In this document: one piece after another, positions 17,312-26,274 of the stretch
Numbering within the stretch: position 1 is the first letter of the stretch
How the letters are laid out: each line of letters begins with the position of its first letter
From: CAISKJ01 sp046351555
GTDB taxonomy: Bacteria; Myxococcota_A; Polyangia; Polyangiales; Ga0077539
Direction of reading: 5' to 3'
Length of the DNA stretch: 64,000 nucleotides
Assembly (NCBI GenBank): GCA_046351555.1
Contig: JAXLYI010000014.1
Span: 196,214-260,213 of the forward strand
Translations under genes and position numbers: made by a program
Notes under the pieces: generated by a model
The model's input: the letters and a program-made list of their open reading frames with translations, nothing else
The model's database searches: none
Told to the model about the DNA's origin: nothing

Positions 17312-19045
17312 TCACTGCGCCGGCGGGCGCCAGCGGGCGAGCTCCAACATCGGGTGCTGGAGGTACTCCTCGCAGCCGGGCCCGATGGAGTTGGTCTCCT
17401 CGTAGTGGTCGCCCGAGGCCTCGGCGAGGTACGGCAGCGACGGGTGGAGCACGTAGTTGTACGAGGGGACGATGTACCCGAGGAAGTCCTCCGAGAGCCC
17501 GCCCACGAAGGCGTAGCGGACGCCGGGGTTCATCAGCATCAGGTCGCGGAGGTAGGGCGGGCGCGGCGCGCGGGAGAAGTCCGGCGCGTTCTCCATCGGG
17601 CGCACCGTGGTCTGCCCCCACGACCAGCGGCCGTCGAAGCCCACCCACAGCTCGGGGTGGAGCTCCCCGGGCGCGGTGATCGCCGCGACGGGCCCGACCT
17701 GGAAGTACGTCACGCGTGAGCGGACCCACGCGCGGTTGGTGGGCCCGACCGGCGCGCGGGTGTTGAAGCCGAAGAGCTCGCGGTCGAAGATGCCCTGGTT
17801 GAAGAAGATGCCGTAGCCGAGGTTCTCGACCGCGGCGTGGATGGGCGCGGTGCGGTAGCTCAGCGCCACCTCGCGCGTCTCCATCGACTCGCGCGCGAGC
17901 GCCTGGAGCGTGAGGCGCCCGACGTTGGTCCCCGCGAGCTCCGCCTTGCGGAAGCCCGCCTCGCTCACCGCCATGCCCGTCCGGTCGCGCGGGTGGACGC
18001 CGCCGCCGGGGCCCACCTGGCCGCCGAGCGCGCCGTTGACGAACACCACCGTGCCCCCGACGCCGGGGAGGCTCTCCGCGGGAAGGCCGTTCTCGATGGT
18101 GTCGCGGAGCCAGTGGACGTAGTCCGCGGAGAGCAGGTTGTTGCGCGAGCCCGTGTACTCCGGGTGAGCCGCCCAGTTGACCCACGTCGCCACCGTGCGC
18201 GTGGGCATCGCGTCGTCGACGAACTGAACCGCCGTCACCGTCGGGTCGTAGAGCTTCGGGTCGCGCGTGTCGTTGACGAAGTCCATCGTCGAGCCCATCG
18301 CGTCGACCGTCAGCGTCTGGGCGACGCGCATGCGGACGGGGCGGAGGTCGAGGATCGCGCGCCAGATCGCCTGCGCGGTGTGCTGCCGGACGGAGGCCAT
18401 GTACGACGGCACCCGGCCCGTGTGCGCGTAGTCGAGGCCCCAGAGGCCCACCGTGTCGACGGCCTCGTGCACGTGGGTCGACGAGATGATCACCTTGTCG
18501 ATGTCGACGCCCTGGAGCGCGGGCTCGCGGCGGATGAGGTCCATCTCGTTGATGAAGTAGCCCACCGTGTCGATGACGGCCCAGGCCACCGTGATGTCGT
18601 TGTAGCGGAAGGCGATCGCGCGCACCTGGAGGGGGTCGTTGACGCCGCGCGCGGGGCGGTTCTGCCCGAAGCCCGCGATCCAGTAGCCGTCGAACTCGCC
18701 GTTGCCGTTGGCGTCGACGAAGGGCTCGCCCTGGTCGAACTGGCCGTCGTTGTCGCGGTCTTCCCACGTCTCGGTGATGGTGGGCGTGATGTCCTCGCGG
18801 GCCGCGCCGACGAGGAGCCGGTTGTCGCCGACGTTGCGGCAGTGCTCTCGGCCGGGGCACCAGTCGTCGGGGCCCTCGTAGGGGGTGGGGTCGGGCGCGC
18901 GGGCGTCCTCTGCGGGGGCCTTGTCGGGGGCCGCGTCGTCATCGCGGGCGACGTCGGGCGCGGCGTCGACCGTGGCGTCGGGCGTGGCCGCGGGCTCTTC
19001 CGTGCAGCCGAGCGCGAGGAGGACCACCCAGGGGAGGCGCTTCAT
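17312..19045 (-). CDS. Neutral/alkaline ceramidase-like lipoprotein with EF-hand insertion
   Basis: The 577-residue protein has a lipobox LALGC (Cys14) and an Asp/Ala-rich linker to about residue 55. The body resembles the N-terminal domain of neutral ceramidases: GAAREDITPTITETW, WIAGFGQNRPARGVNDPLQVRA, IIISS-like STHVHEAVDTVGLWG and VNWAAHPEYTG, with His residues suited to the zinc site. An almost canonical EF-hand loop lies at residues 96-107 (Asp96, Asp98, Asp100, Gly101, Asp104, Glu107), followed by a weaker one at 111-122. Ceramidases split ceramide into sphingosine and fatty acid; some relatives act on other amides. ATG 19045 was chosen because the signal peptide starts there. Confidence 0.8.
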   Translation of the reverse strand: MKRLPWVVLLALGCTEEPAATPDATVDAAPDVARDDDAAPDKAPAEDARAPDPTPYEGPDDWCPGREHCRNVGDNRLLVGAAREDITPTITETWEDRDNDGQFDQGEPFVDANGNGEFDGYWIAGFGQNRPARGVNDPLQVRAIAFRYNDITVAWAVIDTVGYFINEMDLIRREPALQGVDIDKVIISSTHVHEAVDTVGLWGLDYAHTGRVPSYMASVRQHTAQAIWRAILDLRPVRMRVAQTLTVDAMGSTMDFVNDTRDPKLYDPTVTAVQFVDDAMPTRTVATWVNWAAHPEYTGSRNNLLSADYVHWLRDTIENGLPAESLPGVGGTVVFVNGALGGQVGPGGGVHPRDRTGMAVSEAGFRKAELAGTNVGRLTLQALARESMETREVALSYRTAPIHAAVENLGYGIFFNQGIFDRELFGFNTRAPVGPTNRAWVRSRVTYFQVGPVAAITAPGELHPELWVGFDGRWSWGQTTVRPMENAPDFSRAPRPPYLRDLMLMNPGVRYAFVGGLSEDFLGYIVPSYNYVLHPSLPYLAEASGDHYEETNSIGPGCEEYLQHPMLELARWRPPAQ

Positions 19046-19167
19046 GGCGCGCGATCGTATGCGGCCGCCGCCCCCTCGCGCCAGCGCCGATCGTGGGGTA
19101 GAAGTCCGCTCCCGCGCGGCCTCGTGTGCCCTTCGCCCCGTCGGCGCGTGCGCCCTCTCCCGACCCA

Positions 19168-20178
19168 ATGACTCCCCACGAACGCCTCCGGCGGATCTAC
19201 CAGTCCCGCCCCGTCATCCTCGCGCCGATGGAGGACGTGACCGACGCCGTCTTCCGCCGCGTCTGCCGCCGCCTCGGCGCGGAGTACTGCGTCACCGAGT
19301 TCGTCAACGTCGAGGGGCTCCTGCGCGGGTGCCGGCGCGCGCGCCGCAAGCTCGCGCTCGACCCCGACGACCAGCCGACGGCGATCCAGATCTACGGCTC
19401 CGACCCCGACCGCCTCGCCGAGGCCGCGGAAGTCGCCGAGGAGGCCGGGCCGCTCGCCATCGACATCAACTGCGGGTGCTGGGTGCCGAAGATCGCCGGG
19501 CGCGGCGCGGGCGCGGGCTGGCTCCGCGACCCGGCGGCGATGGTCGCGATGGCGAAGCTCGTCGTCTCGCGGACGAAGCTCCCGGTGACGGTGAAGACGC
19601 GCATCGGTTGGGGCCCCGAGAGCCACATGCCGATCGTCGACCTCGCGAAGCGCCTGGAGGACGCGGGCGTGCTCGCCCTCACGCTCCACTGCCGGACGGC
19701 GCAGATGGGCCACGACGGCAAGGCCGACTGGTCGTGGGCGAAGCGGGCGCGCGAGTCGGTGTCGATGCCCGTGATCGTCAACGGCGACGTGAAGACCGCC
19801 GCCGACGCCGACCGCGCGATCCGCGAGACGGGCTGCGAGGGCGTGATGGTCGGGCGCCGCGCGATCGACCACCCGTGGGTGTTCCGTGAGGCGCGGGCGC
19901 TGCTCGACACGGGGGTGGAGATCGCGCCGCCCACGATCACGGAGCGCATCGACCTCTGCCGCGACCACCTGCTCGCCAACGTCGCCGCGCGCGGCGAACA
20001 GCGCGGCGTGAGCTGCACCCGGCGCCACCTCACGGGCTACCTCCGCGGGCTCCCCGGGGCCTCGCAGTTGCGTCAGGCGCTGGTGACCACCCCGACGCTC
20101 GACGGCTGCCTCGCCCTCCTCGAAGAAGCCCGCACCCGCCGCCCCGCGCCCGAAGCCCCCCTGGAGGCCACCGCGTGA
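19168..20178 (+). CDS. dusB: tRNA-dihydrouridine synthase, DusB type
   Basis: The 336-residue TIM-barrel flavoprotein has LAPMEDVTDAVFRR at 18-31, the active-site region IDINCGCWVPKI with the probable catalytic Cys104, KTRIGW, LHCRTAQMGHDG and the FMN phosphate-binding end VNGDVKTAADADRAI and GCEGVMVGRRAI. It reduces uridine to dihydrouridine in the tRNA D-loop using NADPH and FMN. The residue after the catalytic Cys is Trp, where Pro is usual. ATG 19168 was chosen because the domain begins directly after it. The stop overlaps the pepQ start (GTGA), so the pair is probably coupled. Confidence 0.9.
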   Translation: MTPHERLRRIYQSRPVILAPMEDVTDAVFRRVCRRLGAEYCVTEFVNVEGLLRGCRRARRKLALDPDDQPTAIQIYGSDPDRLAEAAEVAEEAGPLAIDINCGCWVPKIAGRGAGAGWLRDPAAMVAMAKLVVSRTKLPVTVKTRIGWGPESHMPIVDLAKRLEDAGVLALTLHCRTAQMGHDGKADWSWAKRARESVSMPVIVNGDVKTAADADRAIRETGCEGVMVGRRAIDHPWVFREARALLDTGVEIAPPTITERIDLCRDHLLANVAARGEQRGVSCTRRHLTGYLRGLPGASQLRQALVTTPTLDGCLALLEEARTRRPAPEAPLEATA

Positions 20179-21509
20179 ACGACCTCGTCTCCCTGTACCC
20201 CGACCACCTCGCGCGCCTCGCGCAGGGCTACGCGCGCGCCCTCGACGCGAACGGCTTCGACGCCGTCGTCATCCACTCGGGCACCGCCCGCAAGCGCGTC
20301 GACGTCGACGACCAGTACTGGCCCGTCCGCCCGACGCCGCACCTCCAGCACTGGGTCCCGCTCGCCGAGCCCGATGCGCTTCTGGTGGTTCGGCCGGGGC
20401 GGCGACCGAGCCTCCTCCGCGTGACGCGCTTCGACTTCTGGGAGCACCCCTTCGCGCCCGAGGGCGATCACTTCGCGCCGCACTTCGACGCCGTGTCCCT
20501 CGACGCCATCGACGACGCGAAGGCGCACCTCCCCGCCGGTCGCGTGGCCTTCGTCGGCGACGACCGATCGCGCGCGGCTCTCCTCGGCTTCGCGGACGAC
20601 GCGGTGACCCCCTCGCCCCTCGTCGCGGCGCTCGACGCGCTTCGTACGACGAAGACGCCCTACGAGGTCGCGTGCCTCGCGGAGGCCAACCGGCGCGCTG
20701 CGCTCGGCCACGACGCGGTGCTCGCGGCCTTCCGCGCGGGCGACGACGTCGAGCTCGATCTCCACCTCGCCTACCTCCGCGCCACGCGCCAGGACGACCC
20801 CGAGACCCCCTACAAGAACATCGTCGCCCTCGGCCGCAACGCCGCCACGCTCCACCACGTGAGCTACGGGCGGCGCCCCGCGGGGGCCGGCGCGCTCCTC
20901 CTCGACGCGGGCGCGACGTGCATGGGCTACTGCTCCGACATCACCCGAACCTGGGTGCGGGGCAACGGCGCGGCGGCGGATGCCTTCGGCGCGCTCGTGG
21001 CGGGTGTCGAAGCGATGCAGAAGCGGTTGTGCGCGGCGGTGCGCGTGGGCGACCCGTACGAGGCGCTCCACGACCGGTCGCACCGCGAGGTGGGCGAGGT
21101 TCTCCGCGCGGTGGGCGTGGTGAAGACGGGCGCCGAGGAGGCCGTCGCGAAGGACGTGACGCGGGCCTTCTACCCGCATGGCCTCGGGCACTCGCTCGGG
21201 CTCCAGTGCCACGACGTCGGCTGCGCCGTGGTGAAGCCGCGGGCCGACAACCCCTTCCTCCGCAACACGTCGGTGATCGCGCGGGGGCAGACCTTCACCG
21301 TCGAGCCCGGCGTGTACTTCATCGAGCCGCTGCTCGCGCCGCTCCGCGAGGGGCCGCACGCGGGCGGCATCGATTGGAAGCTGGTCGACGCGCTCGTTCC
21401 TTTTGGCGGCGTTCGCATCGAGGACGACCTCGTGGTGGAGGGCGACGGCGCGGGCGCGGTGCGCAACCTCACCCGCGAGCATCTCCCCGTCGGCGGCGGC
21501 CCCGCGTAG
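20175..21509 (+). CDS. pepQ: Xaa-Pro dipeptidase (M24 family)
   Basis: The 444-residue protein matches the length of E. coli PepQ (443). It shows the pita-bread metal site: Asp244 and Asp255 in LLLDAGATCMGYCSDITRTW, the histidine motif HGLGHSLGLQCHD, Glu in TVEPGVYF and Glu in RIEDDLVV. The N-terminal domain (DLVSLYPDHLARLAQGYA) also fits PepQ. The enzyme cleaves dipeptides with C-terminal proline and related prolidases also hydrolyse organophosphates. GTG start at 20175 overlaps the dusB stop by 4 bp, which settles the start. Confidence 0.92.
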   Translation: MNDLVSLYPDHLARLAQGYARALDANGFDAVVIHSGTARKRVDVDDQYWPVRPTPHLQHWVPLAEPDALLVVRPGRRPSLLRVTRFDFWEHPFAPEGDHFAPHFDAVSLDAIDDAKAHLPAGRVAFVGDDRSRAALLGFADDAVTPSPLVAALDALRTTKTPYEVACLAEANRRAALGHDAVLAAFRAGDDVELDLHLAYLRATRQDDPETPYKNIVALGRNAATLHHVSYGRRPAGAGALLLDAGATCMGYCSDITRTWVRGNGAAADAFGALVAGVEAMQKRLCAAVRVGDPYEALHDRSHREVGEVLRAVGVVKTGAEEAVAKDVTRAFYPHGLGHSLGLQCHDVGCAVVKPRADNPFLRNTSVIARGQTFTVEPGVYFIEPLLAPLREGPHAGGIDWKLVDALVPFGGVRIEDDLVVEGDGAGAVRNLTREHLPVGGGPA

Positions 21510-21578
21510 ACAGAACCCGCCGCGGTTGCCGAAAACTCGTCGCCGTGTAGGTGCGGGTCGTAGGGTCGGGCCGCGGCC

Positions 21579-22604
21579 ATGGCAGACTATCCCGAAGCGC
21601 TCGACAACGACCCCGACGGCGTGAGCACGGCCCTGGAGGTGGGCTCCACCTTCTGGCTGCGCGGCGACTACGCCGACGCGGTGAAGTGGCTGCGCAAGGC
21701 CGTCGACGCGGCCTTCGACGAGGGCGCCGACGAGCGCGGGCTCGAGCTCTCCAAGGCGGCCGCGGTGCTCGCGACGACGGTCCCCACGACGCCCGCGCCG
21801 CCGCCGCCGACCAGCGTCCCCGCGCCGGTGGAGCCCGCGCCGATGCCCGAGCCCGTCGCGGTGGTGGTCGCGCCCGCGCCTGCGCCCGCGGTTCCCCCCG
21901 CGGTGCCGTCGGTGCCCGCGCCGCTGCCGTCGGTGCCCGCGCCGCTTCCTTCGGTGCCTGCGCTGGCGGTGGAGGAGCCGAAGCCCGCGGAGCCTGCGAA
22001 GCCTGCGGAGACGTCGAAGGTGACGATGTCGGGCGCCGGGCTCCCGCTGCCGCGCGTGACGAGTCGCCCCCTGCGCACGCCGACGCCTGCGCCGACGGGC
22101 CCGAGCGCCACGCGCACGTCGCAGGGCGTGGGGACGCCGCACGAGCCCGCGATGCTGACCCCGTTCGCGCGGATGACCGCGCAGCGCGTCGCGACGCCGC
22201 CGCGCGCGGTGGAGGTGAGCGAGCCCGCGAAGCCCGCGCCCGCGCGCCCGACGGCGGACGACGTGGCCGCGCAGGAGATCAACGAGCGGACCCCGACGCG
22301 CCCGCTCGACGAGCCCAGCGTCGAGGAGCTGGTGAACTCCGCCTTCCCCGACCCGCCCGAGTCCTCCGAGCCGCCGCCCGCGCCCAAGGCCCGCGTGCGC
22401 GCCAGCCTCTGGAACTCGACCGACGCCATCCGCGTGGCCGTGTCGCGCGAGGGCGATCGGTGCGTCATCCGCGTGTTCGACGGGGCCGACCTTCAGGAAG
22501 GCGAGCTCGAAGCGGTGATGATCGGGCTCGGCGGCGGCCCCGAGCTCGCGGACATGCTCCGAGTCTTCGGTGACGCTGAAACCTCATCGACGGAAAAGCA
22601 CTGA
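21579..22604 (+). CDS. Pro/Ala-rich protein with N-terminal TPR-like segment, function unknown
   Basis: The 341-residue protein begins with a short TPR-like helix pair (ADYPEALDNDPDGVSTALEV, FWLRGDYADAVKWLRKAVDA). A low-complexity region of P, A, V and E runs from about residue 68 to 230, with repeats such as PSVPAPLPSVPA. A small folded end follows (SLWNSTDAIRVAVSREGDRC, VIRVFDGADLQEGELEAVMI). It lies 27 bp before a protein kinase gene on the same strand, so the two may be co-transcribed and the disordered part could be a kinase substrate (inference). Confidence 0.65.
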   Translation: MADYPEALDNDPDGVSTALEVGSTFWLRGDYADAVKWLRKAVDAAFDEGADERGLELSKAAAVLATTVPTTPAPPPPTSVPAPVEPAPMPEPVAVVVAPAPAPAVPPAVPSVPAPLPSVPAPLPSVPALAVEEPKPAEPAKPAETSKVTMSGAGLPLPRVTSRPLRTPTPAPTGPSATRTSQGVGTPHEPAMLTPFARMTAQRVATPPRAVEVSEPAKPAPARPTADDVAAQEINERTPTRPLDEPSVEELVNSAFPDPPESSEPPPAPKARVRASLWNSTDAIRVAVSREGDRCVIRVFDGADLQEGELEAVMIGLGGGPELADMLRVFGDAETSSTEKH

Positions 22605-22631
22605 CTGTCACTGCCGGGAGGAGGTCGGGAT

Positions 22632-24239
22632 ATGGTAGCGCAGGCGATCCGGGAATCTGAGATGCCCATCCACTCGGCCAGTCGTGTTGCGGAGCCGGGC
22701 GAGGCGCGCGCGCCTTCGCGGGTGGGCCGCTTCGACCTGGTGACGCGGATCGGCGCCGGCGGCATGGCGAGCGTGTACCTCGCGCGCTCGGGGTCGACGC
22801 TGCGCTTCGGGCGGTCGTTCGAGCGGGTGGTGGCGGTGAAGCTGATGCACCCGCACCTCGCGAGCGACGAGGGCTTCGTGGAGATGTTCTTCAACGAGGC
22901 GCGCGTGGCGGCGATGGTGCAGCACCGCAACGTCGTGAGCGTGCTCGACGTCGGGATGGAAGACAACGCGCTCTACGCGGTGATGGACTACGTCGAGGGC
23001 GACACGCTCGCGGCGATCCAGAGCACGGCGGCGGCGCTCGGGCGCGGCGTGCCCCTCGGGGTGACGCTTCGCGTGGTGCTCGACGCGCTCGCGGGCCTCG
23101 ACGCCGCCCACGAGCTGCGCGACGAGGCGGGCGAGCTGCTCAACCTCGTCCACCGCGACGTCACCCCGCAGAACATCCTCGTCGGCGTCGACGGCGTCGC
23201 GCGGCTGACGGACTTCGGCGTCGCGCGCGCCCGCGGCTGCCTCGTCCAGACCCACGCCGGGATGCTCAAGGGCAAGCTCTCGTACATGGCCCCCGAGCAG
23301 CTCGAGGGCGCCGCCCTCGACCGGCGCGTCGACGTGTTCGCGATGGGCGTGACGCTCTGGGAGACGCTCGCGCTGCGGCGGCTCTTCCCCGGGCGCAACA
23401 CCTACGAGCAGGCGCGGCGCGACGCGCGGGCGCCATACCGCTCGCTCACGGAGTTCACCCGGGCAGTGCCCCCCGAGCTCGACGTGATCTGCCGGCGCGC
23501 GCTCGCGCAGGACCCCGACGAGCGCTTCGCCTCCGCGGCGGAGTTCGGCGACGCGATCGAGCGCGAGCTCGGGGACGCCGTGGCCACCGCGCAGGAGCTC
23601 GGCGGCTTCCTCTCCGCCGTCGCGCGCGAGAAGGTGGAGCGCGAGCGCGAGGCCCTCCGCGTCGCCGCCCGCCCCGAGAAGAACGCCTCCCGCTCCGGCC
23701 GCGCCGTGCTCCGCTGGGTCGCCCCGCAGGCCGGCGCCGTGGTGGAGGTGCCCGCGTCGCGCGCGAAGGCGAAGGGCCCGCGCGGCATCCCCCTCGGGGC
23801 CGCGGCCGACGCGTCGATCCTGGAGCCGATCCCGCTGGTTCCGCGGCGCAAGCGGCGGGCGGTGGTGCGCGCGCCCACGCTGCCGTCGGGGGGCTTCTTC
23901 CCCGCGACCGAGCAGACGCCGCCGAAGGACGACCACAGCGAGTCGGTGACCCGAGAACTCCCGCTGCGCGCGCCCTGGCAGGACGAGCTCCCGTCGTCCG
24001 ACGTGCCCGCGCCGATCGCGCCCGCCGAGCGCGCGGCCGCGGCGCCGGAGGCGGCGAGCGAAATGGTGCGCGACGCCGAGGCGACGACGGAGGCGAAGAC
24101 GATGGCGCGGTGGAAGCCGCTGTCCCCTGCCCCGCGGCCCGCGGCCGACGGCGATCCCCACGCGTGGCTCGCCGAGGTGATGGCGGTGCTCGTGCTGCTG
24201 GCGGTCGCGGGCAGCATCGCGTGGGTCACGCTGCGATAG
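22632..24239 (+). CDS. Serine/threonine protein kinase with C-terminal transmembrane anchor
   Basis: The 535-residue protein has a kinase domain at about 33-300: Gly-rich loop IGAGGMASVYL, catalytic loop HRDVTPQN, DFGVARA and APEQLEG. The usual HRDLKPEN reads HRDVTPQN, a variant frequent in myxobacterial kinases, with catalytic Asp and Asn kept. A disordered juxtamembrane stretch follows, and the protein ends in one hydrophobic helix (VMAVLVLLAVAGSIAWVTL). With no sequence after the helix, it is tail-anchored with the kinase in the cytoplasm. GGGAGGAGG about 8 nt before ATG 22632 supports this start. Confidence 0.9.
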   Translation: MVAQAIRESEMPIHSASRVAEPGEARAPSRVGRFDLVTRIGAGGMASVYLARSGSTLRFGRSFERVVAVKLMHPHLASDEGFVEMFFNEARVAAMVQHRNVVSVLDVGMEDNALYAVMDYVEGDTLAAIQSTAAALGRGVPLGVTLRVVLDALAGLDAAHELRDEAGELLNLVHRDVTPQNILVGVDGVARLTDFGVARARGCLVQTHAGMLKGKLSYMAPEQLEGAALDRRVDVFAMGVTLWETLALRRLFPGRNTYEQARRDARAPYRSLTEFTRAVPPELDVICRRALAQDPDERFASAAEFGDAIERELGDAVATAQELGGFLSAVAREKVEREREALRVAARPEKNASRSGRAVLRWVAPQAGAVVEVPASRAKAKGPRGIPLGAAADASILEPIPLVPRRKRRAVVRAPTLPSGGFFPATEQTPPKDDHSESVTRELPLRAPWQDELPSSDVPAPIAPAERAAAAPEAASEMVRDAEATTEAKTMARWKPLSPAPRPAADGDPHAWLAEVMAVLVLLAVAGSIAWVTLR

Positions 24240-24249
24240 CGCACCCCCC

Positions 24250-25233
24250 TCAGAACGGCGACAGGATCTCCGCCGGCGCGACCCCGAGGCCCTCGGACGT
24301 GAGCGACGCGAGCGCCTGCGCGGCCAGCGGGTGCTCCTTGCCCACCAGCACGAGCCACACCCCCAGCACCGCGAGCGACTCGGGCGCCTCGGAGTTGAAC
24401 GGGGCCGCCAGCTCGCGGCGTACCGCGTGGACCTCGGCGAGCGAGATCCGGTGCGTGGCGCCGGCGTACACCAGCGCGAAGCCGTGGCGGCGCCCGAGGT
24501 CGAGGTAGCCCGACACCCGCACCCGGTTGGGCATCCCCGTGTGCGACGCCATCCGCCGGTACACGGGCTCGGGGAACATCAGGAAGTCGAGCTCGTGGTT
24601 GAAGCGGTTGCCGTGGCAGCGCAGGTCGACCTTGTGGATCTGCACCGCGTCGGGCGTGGTGACCGCGGCGAGGTCGTCGAAGAGCGCGTCGAGGTCGGAG
24701 ACGTGCTCGAGCACCGCGCGCGAGATCACGAGGTCGAAGCGCGGGCCGTCGGCGCGGAGGGCCGCACGGTCGCGGAGGAATCGGACGTCGGCGACGAGGT
24801 CTTTCGCGCGGGCGTAGCCGCCGTCGGCGCCCTCGCGGGCCATCAGCGGCTCGTAGATGGCGCGGAGGTAGGCGTCGTCGGTGGCGGCGATGTCGAACGC
24901 GTCGAAGCCCGTCACGGCCTTCGCGCCGCGGAGCTTCGCGAGCAGCGCGACCGAGCGCGTGTCGCCGGGCCCGAGCTCGAGGATGCGCCGGCCCTGGAAG
25001 AGGGACTTCGGGTCGCTCACCACGCCGGTGTGGGCGGCGATCTGCTGGTAGTCCTCGACGACACCCGAGAAGTAGTCGACGGCCTTGGGCCCCTCGCCCA
25101 CGCCCCCGCGCCCCGAGACGTTGCCGAGCCGCAGGAGCCCGTGCGCCACCCGCGGCGCGTGGCGGAACACGAGGTTGCGGCTGGCGTGGAAGGTCGCCGA
25201 GGGGATCGCCCAGAGGAGTTTCGTAGGAGTCAT
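24250..25233 (-). CDS. Class I SAM-dependent methyltransferase
   Basis: The 327-residue protein has the SAM-binding motif ILELGPGDTRSVALLAK (LELGPGDT at 85-92), acidic motif GFDAFDIA and a post-motif region FDLVISRAVLEHVSDLDALFDDLA, as in Rossmann-fold methyltransferases of the Methyltransf_11/23 type. The N-terminal 50 residues (KLLWAIPSATFHASRNLVFR) may be amphipathic. ATG 25233 was selected because the upstream frame is only Arg/Ala-rich. It ends 10 bp from the convergent kinase gene. Substrate unknown. Confidence 0.8.
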   Translation of the reverse strand: MTPTKLLWAIPSATFHASRNLVFRHAPRVAHGLLRLGNVSGRGGVGEGPKAVDYFSGVVEDYQQIAAHTGVVSDPKSLFQGRRILELGPGDTRSVALLAKLRGAKAVTGFDAFDIAATDDAYLRAIYEPLMAREGADGGYARAKDLVADVRFLRDRAALRADGPRFDLVISRAVLEHVSDLDALFDDLAAVTTPDAVQIHKVDLRCHGNRFNHELDFLMFPEPVYRRMASHTGMPNRVRVSGYLDLGRRHGFALVYAGATHRISLAEVHAVRRELAAPFNSEAPESLAVLGVWLVLVGKEHPLAAQALASLTSEGLGVAPAEILSPF

Positions 25234-25509
25234 CGCCGGCGCCACGAGCGGAAGAACGGACGCGCGGGAGGGACTACCGGAAGCGGCGCGCCGCGGCAAC
25301 GGCTAACGCACTGGCCACCCGGGGCGGCGGGCCGGGCGAGCGCGGAGAAGGGGGCTTCCACGCGCGGCTGCCCGGTTGCAGGGCCGACCTCGTCCTCCCC
25401 CGCGCGCGCCTCGCCGTCGCGTGAGCGCGCGGGTGGGGCGTGCGCCGGCGCCCCATTGTGGCGCCGCTGCTCAGCCGCCGCGCACCACCTTCACCGCCGG
25501 AGCCACGCC

Positions 25510-26274
25510 ATGGGCCTCTTCGACTCACTCCTCGCCGAGCTCGCCGGGACCGCCCTCGGCTGGGTCGCGGCGCCCGCCTTCGCCGCCGTCAGCGCGCTCC
25601 GCCGCGCGCGCACCTTCCACCCGCGCGGCGTGGTGTACGCCGCCACGGTCGACGCGCCCGACGGCCCGCTCGGCGAGGCGCTGCGCGGCCCGGCGCTCGT
25701 TCGCTTCTCCAGCGCGTGGTGGAAGGGCGACGCCGAGCTGCCCGACGCGCTCGGCTGCGCGCTGCGCCTTCGAAGCGCGGAGGCGCCGTCGAGCGAGGCC
25801 GCGGGCGACGATCAAGACCTCCTGTTCGCGACGATCCGGCGGCCCTTCACCACACCGCTCTCGCCGCTCACCACCGACGTCCACGACTTCCTCGGCAACG
25901 ACTACTACGCCGTGTCGCCGTTCGACGTGCCGGGCGCGGGCCTCGCGTACCTGCGGCTGCGGCCCCTGCGCGCGTCGGGCGACGTCGGGGCGCCCCGCGC
26001 CGATCGGCTGCGCGCGGCGGTCGCGCGCGGCGAGGCGGTGCTGGTGTTGGAGGTGCGGCGCGCGTGGCGATGGCGCTGGCGCGAGGTCGCGCGCGTGACG
26101 CTGCGGGCGCCGGTGGACGTCGACCAGGAGGCGATGCGCTTCTCGCCGTTTCGAACGGGGCGCGGGCTCGTGCCGCGGGGGCTGGTTCACGCGCTGCGGC
26201 GCGGGGTGTACGCGATGAGTCAGGCGGCGCGTCCGTCACATGGCATGAGACGTGCGGAAGGCGACGGCCCATGA
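25510..26274 (+). CDS. Unknown protein with weak catalase-like (SrpA-type) features
   Basis: The 254-residue protein starts MGLFDSLLAELAGTALGW, a possibly amphipathic or weakly hydrophobic start. The segments HPRGVVYAATVDAP, ALVRFSSAWWKG, GCALRLR and DVHDFLGNDYYAVSPFD recall the order GV...RFS...G.A.R...DF in haem catalase-like proteins, but the haem-ligand region was not identified and this link is tentative. ATG 25510 follows an open frame lacking coding character. Its stop overlaps the start of the PNPOx-like gene (ATGA), so they are likely coupled. Confidence 0.6.
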   Translation: MGLFDSLLAELAGTALGWVAAPAFAAVSALRRARTFHPRGVVYAATVDAPDGPLGEALRGPALVRFSSAWWKGDAELPDALGCALRLRSAEAPSSEAAGDDQDLLFATIRRPFTTPLSPLTTDVHDFLGNDYYAVSPFDVPGAGLAYLRLRPLRASGDVGAPRADRLRAAVARGEAVLVLEVRRAWRWRWREVARVTLRAPVDVDQEAMRFSPFRTGRGLVPRGLVHALRRGVYAMSQAARPSHGMRRAEGDGP

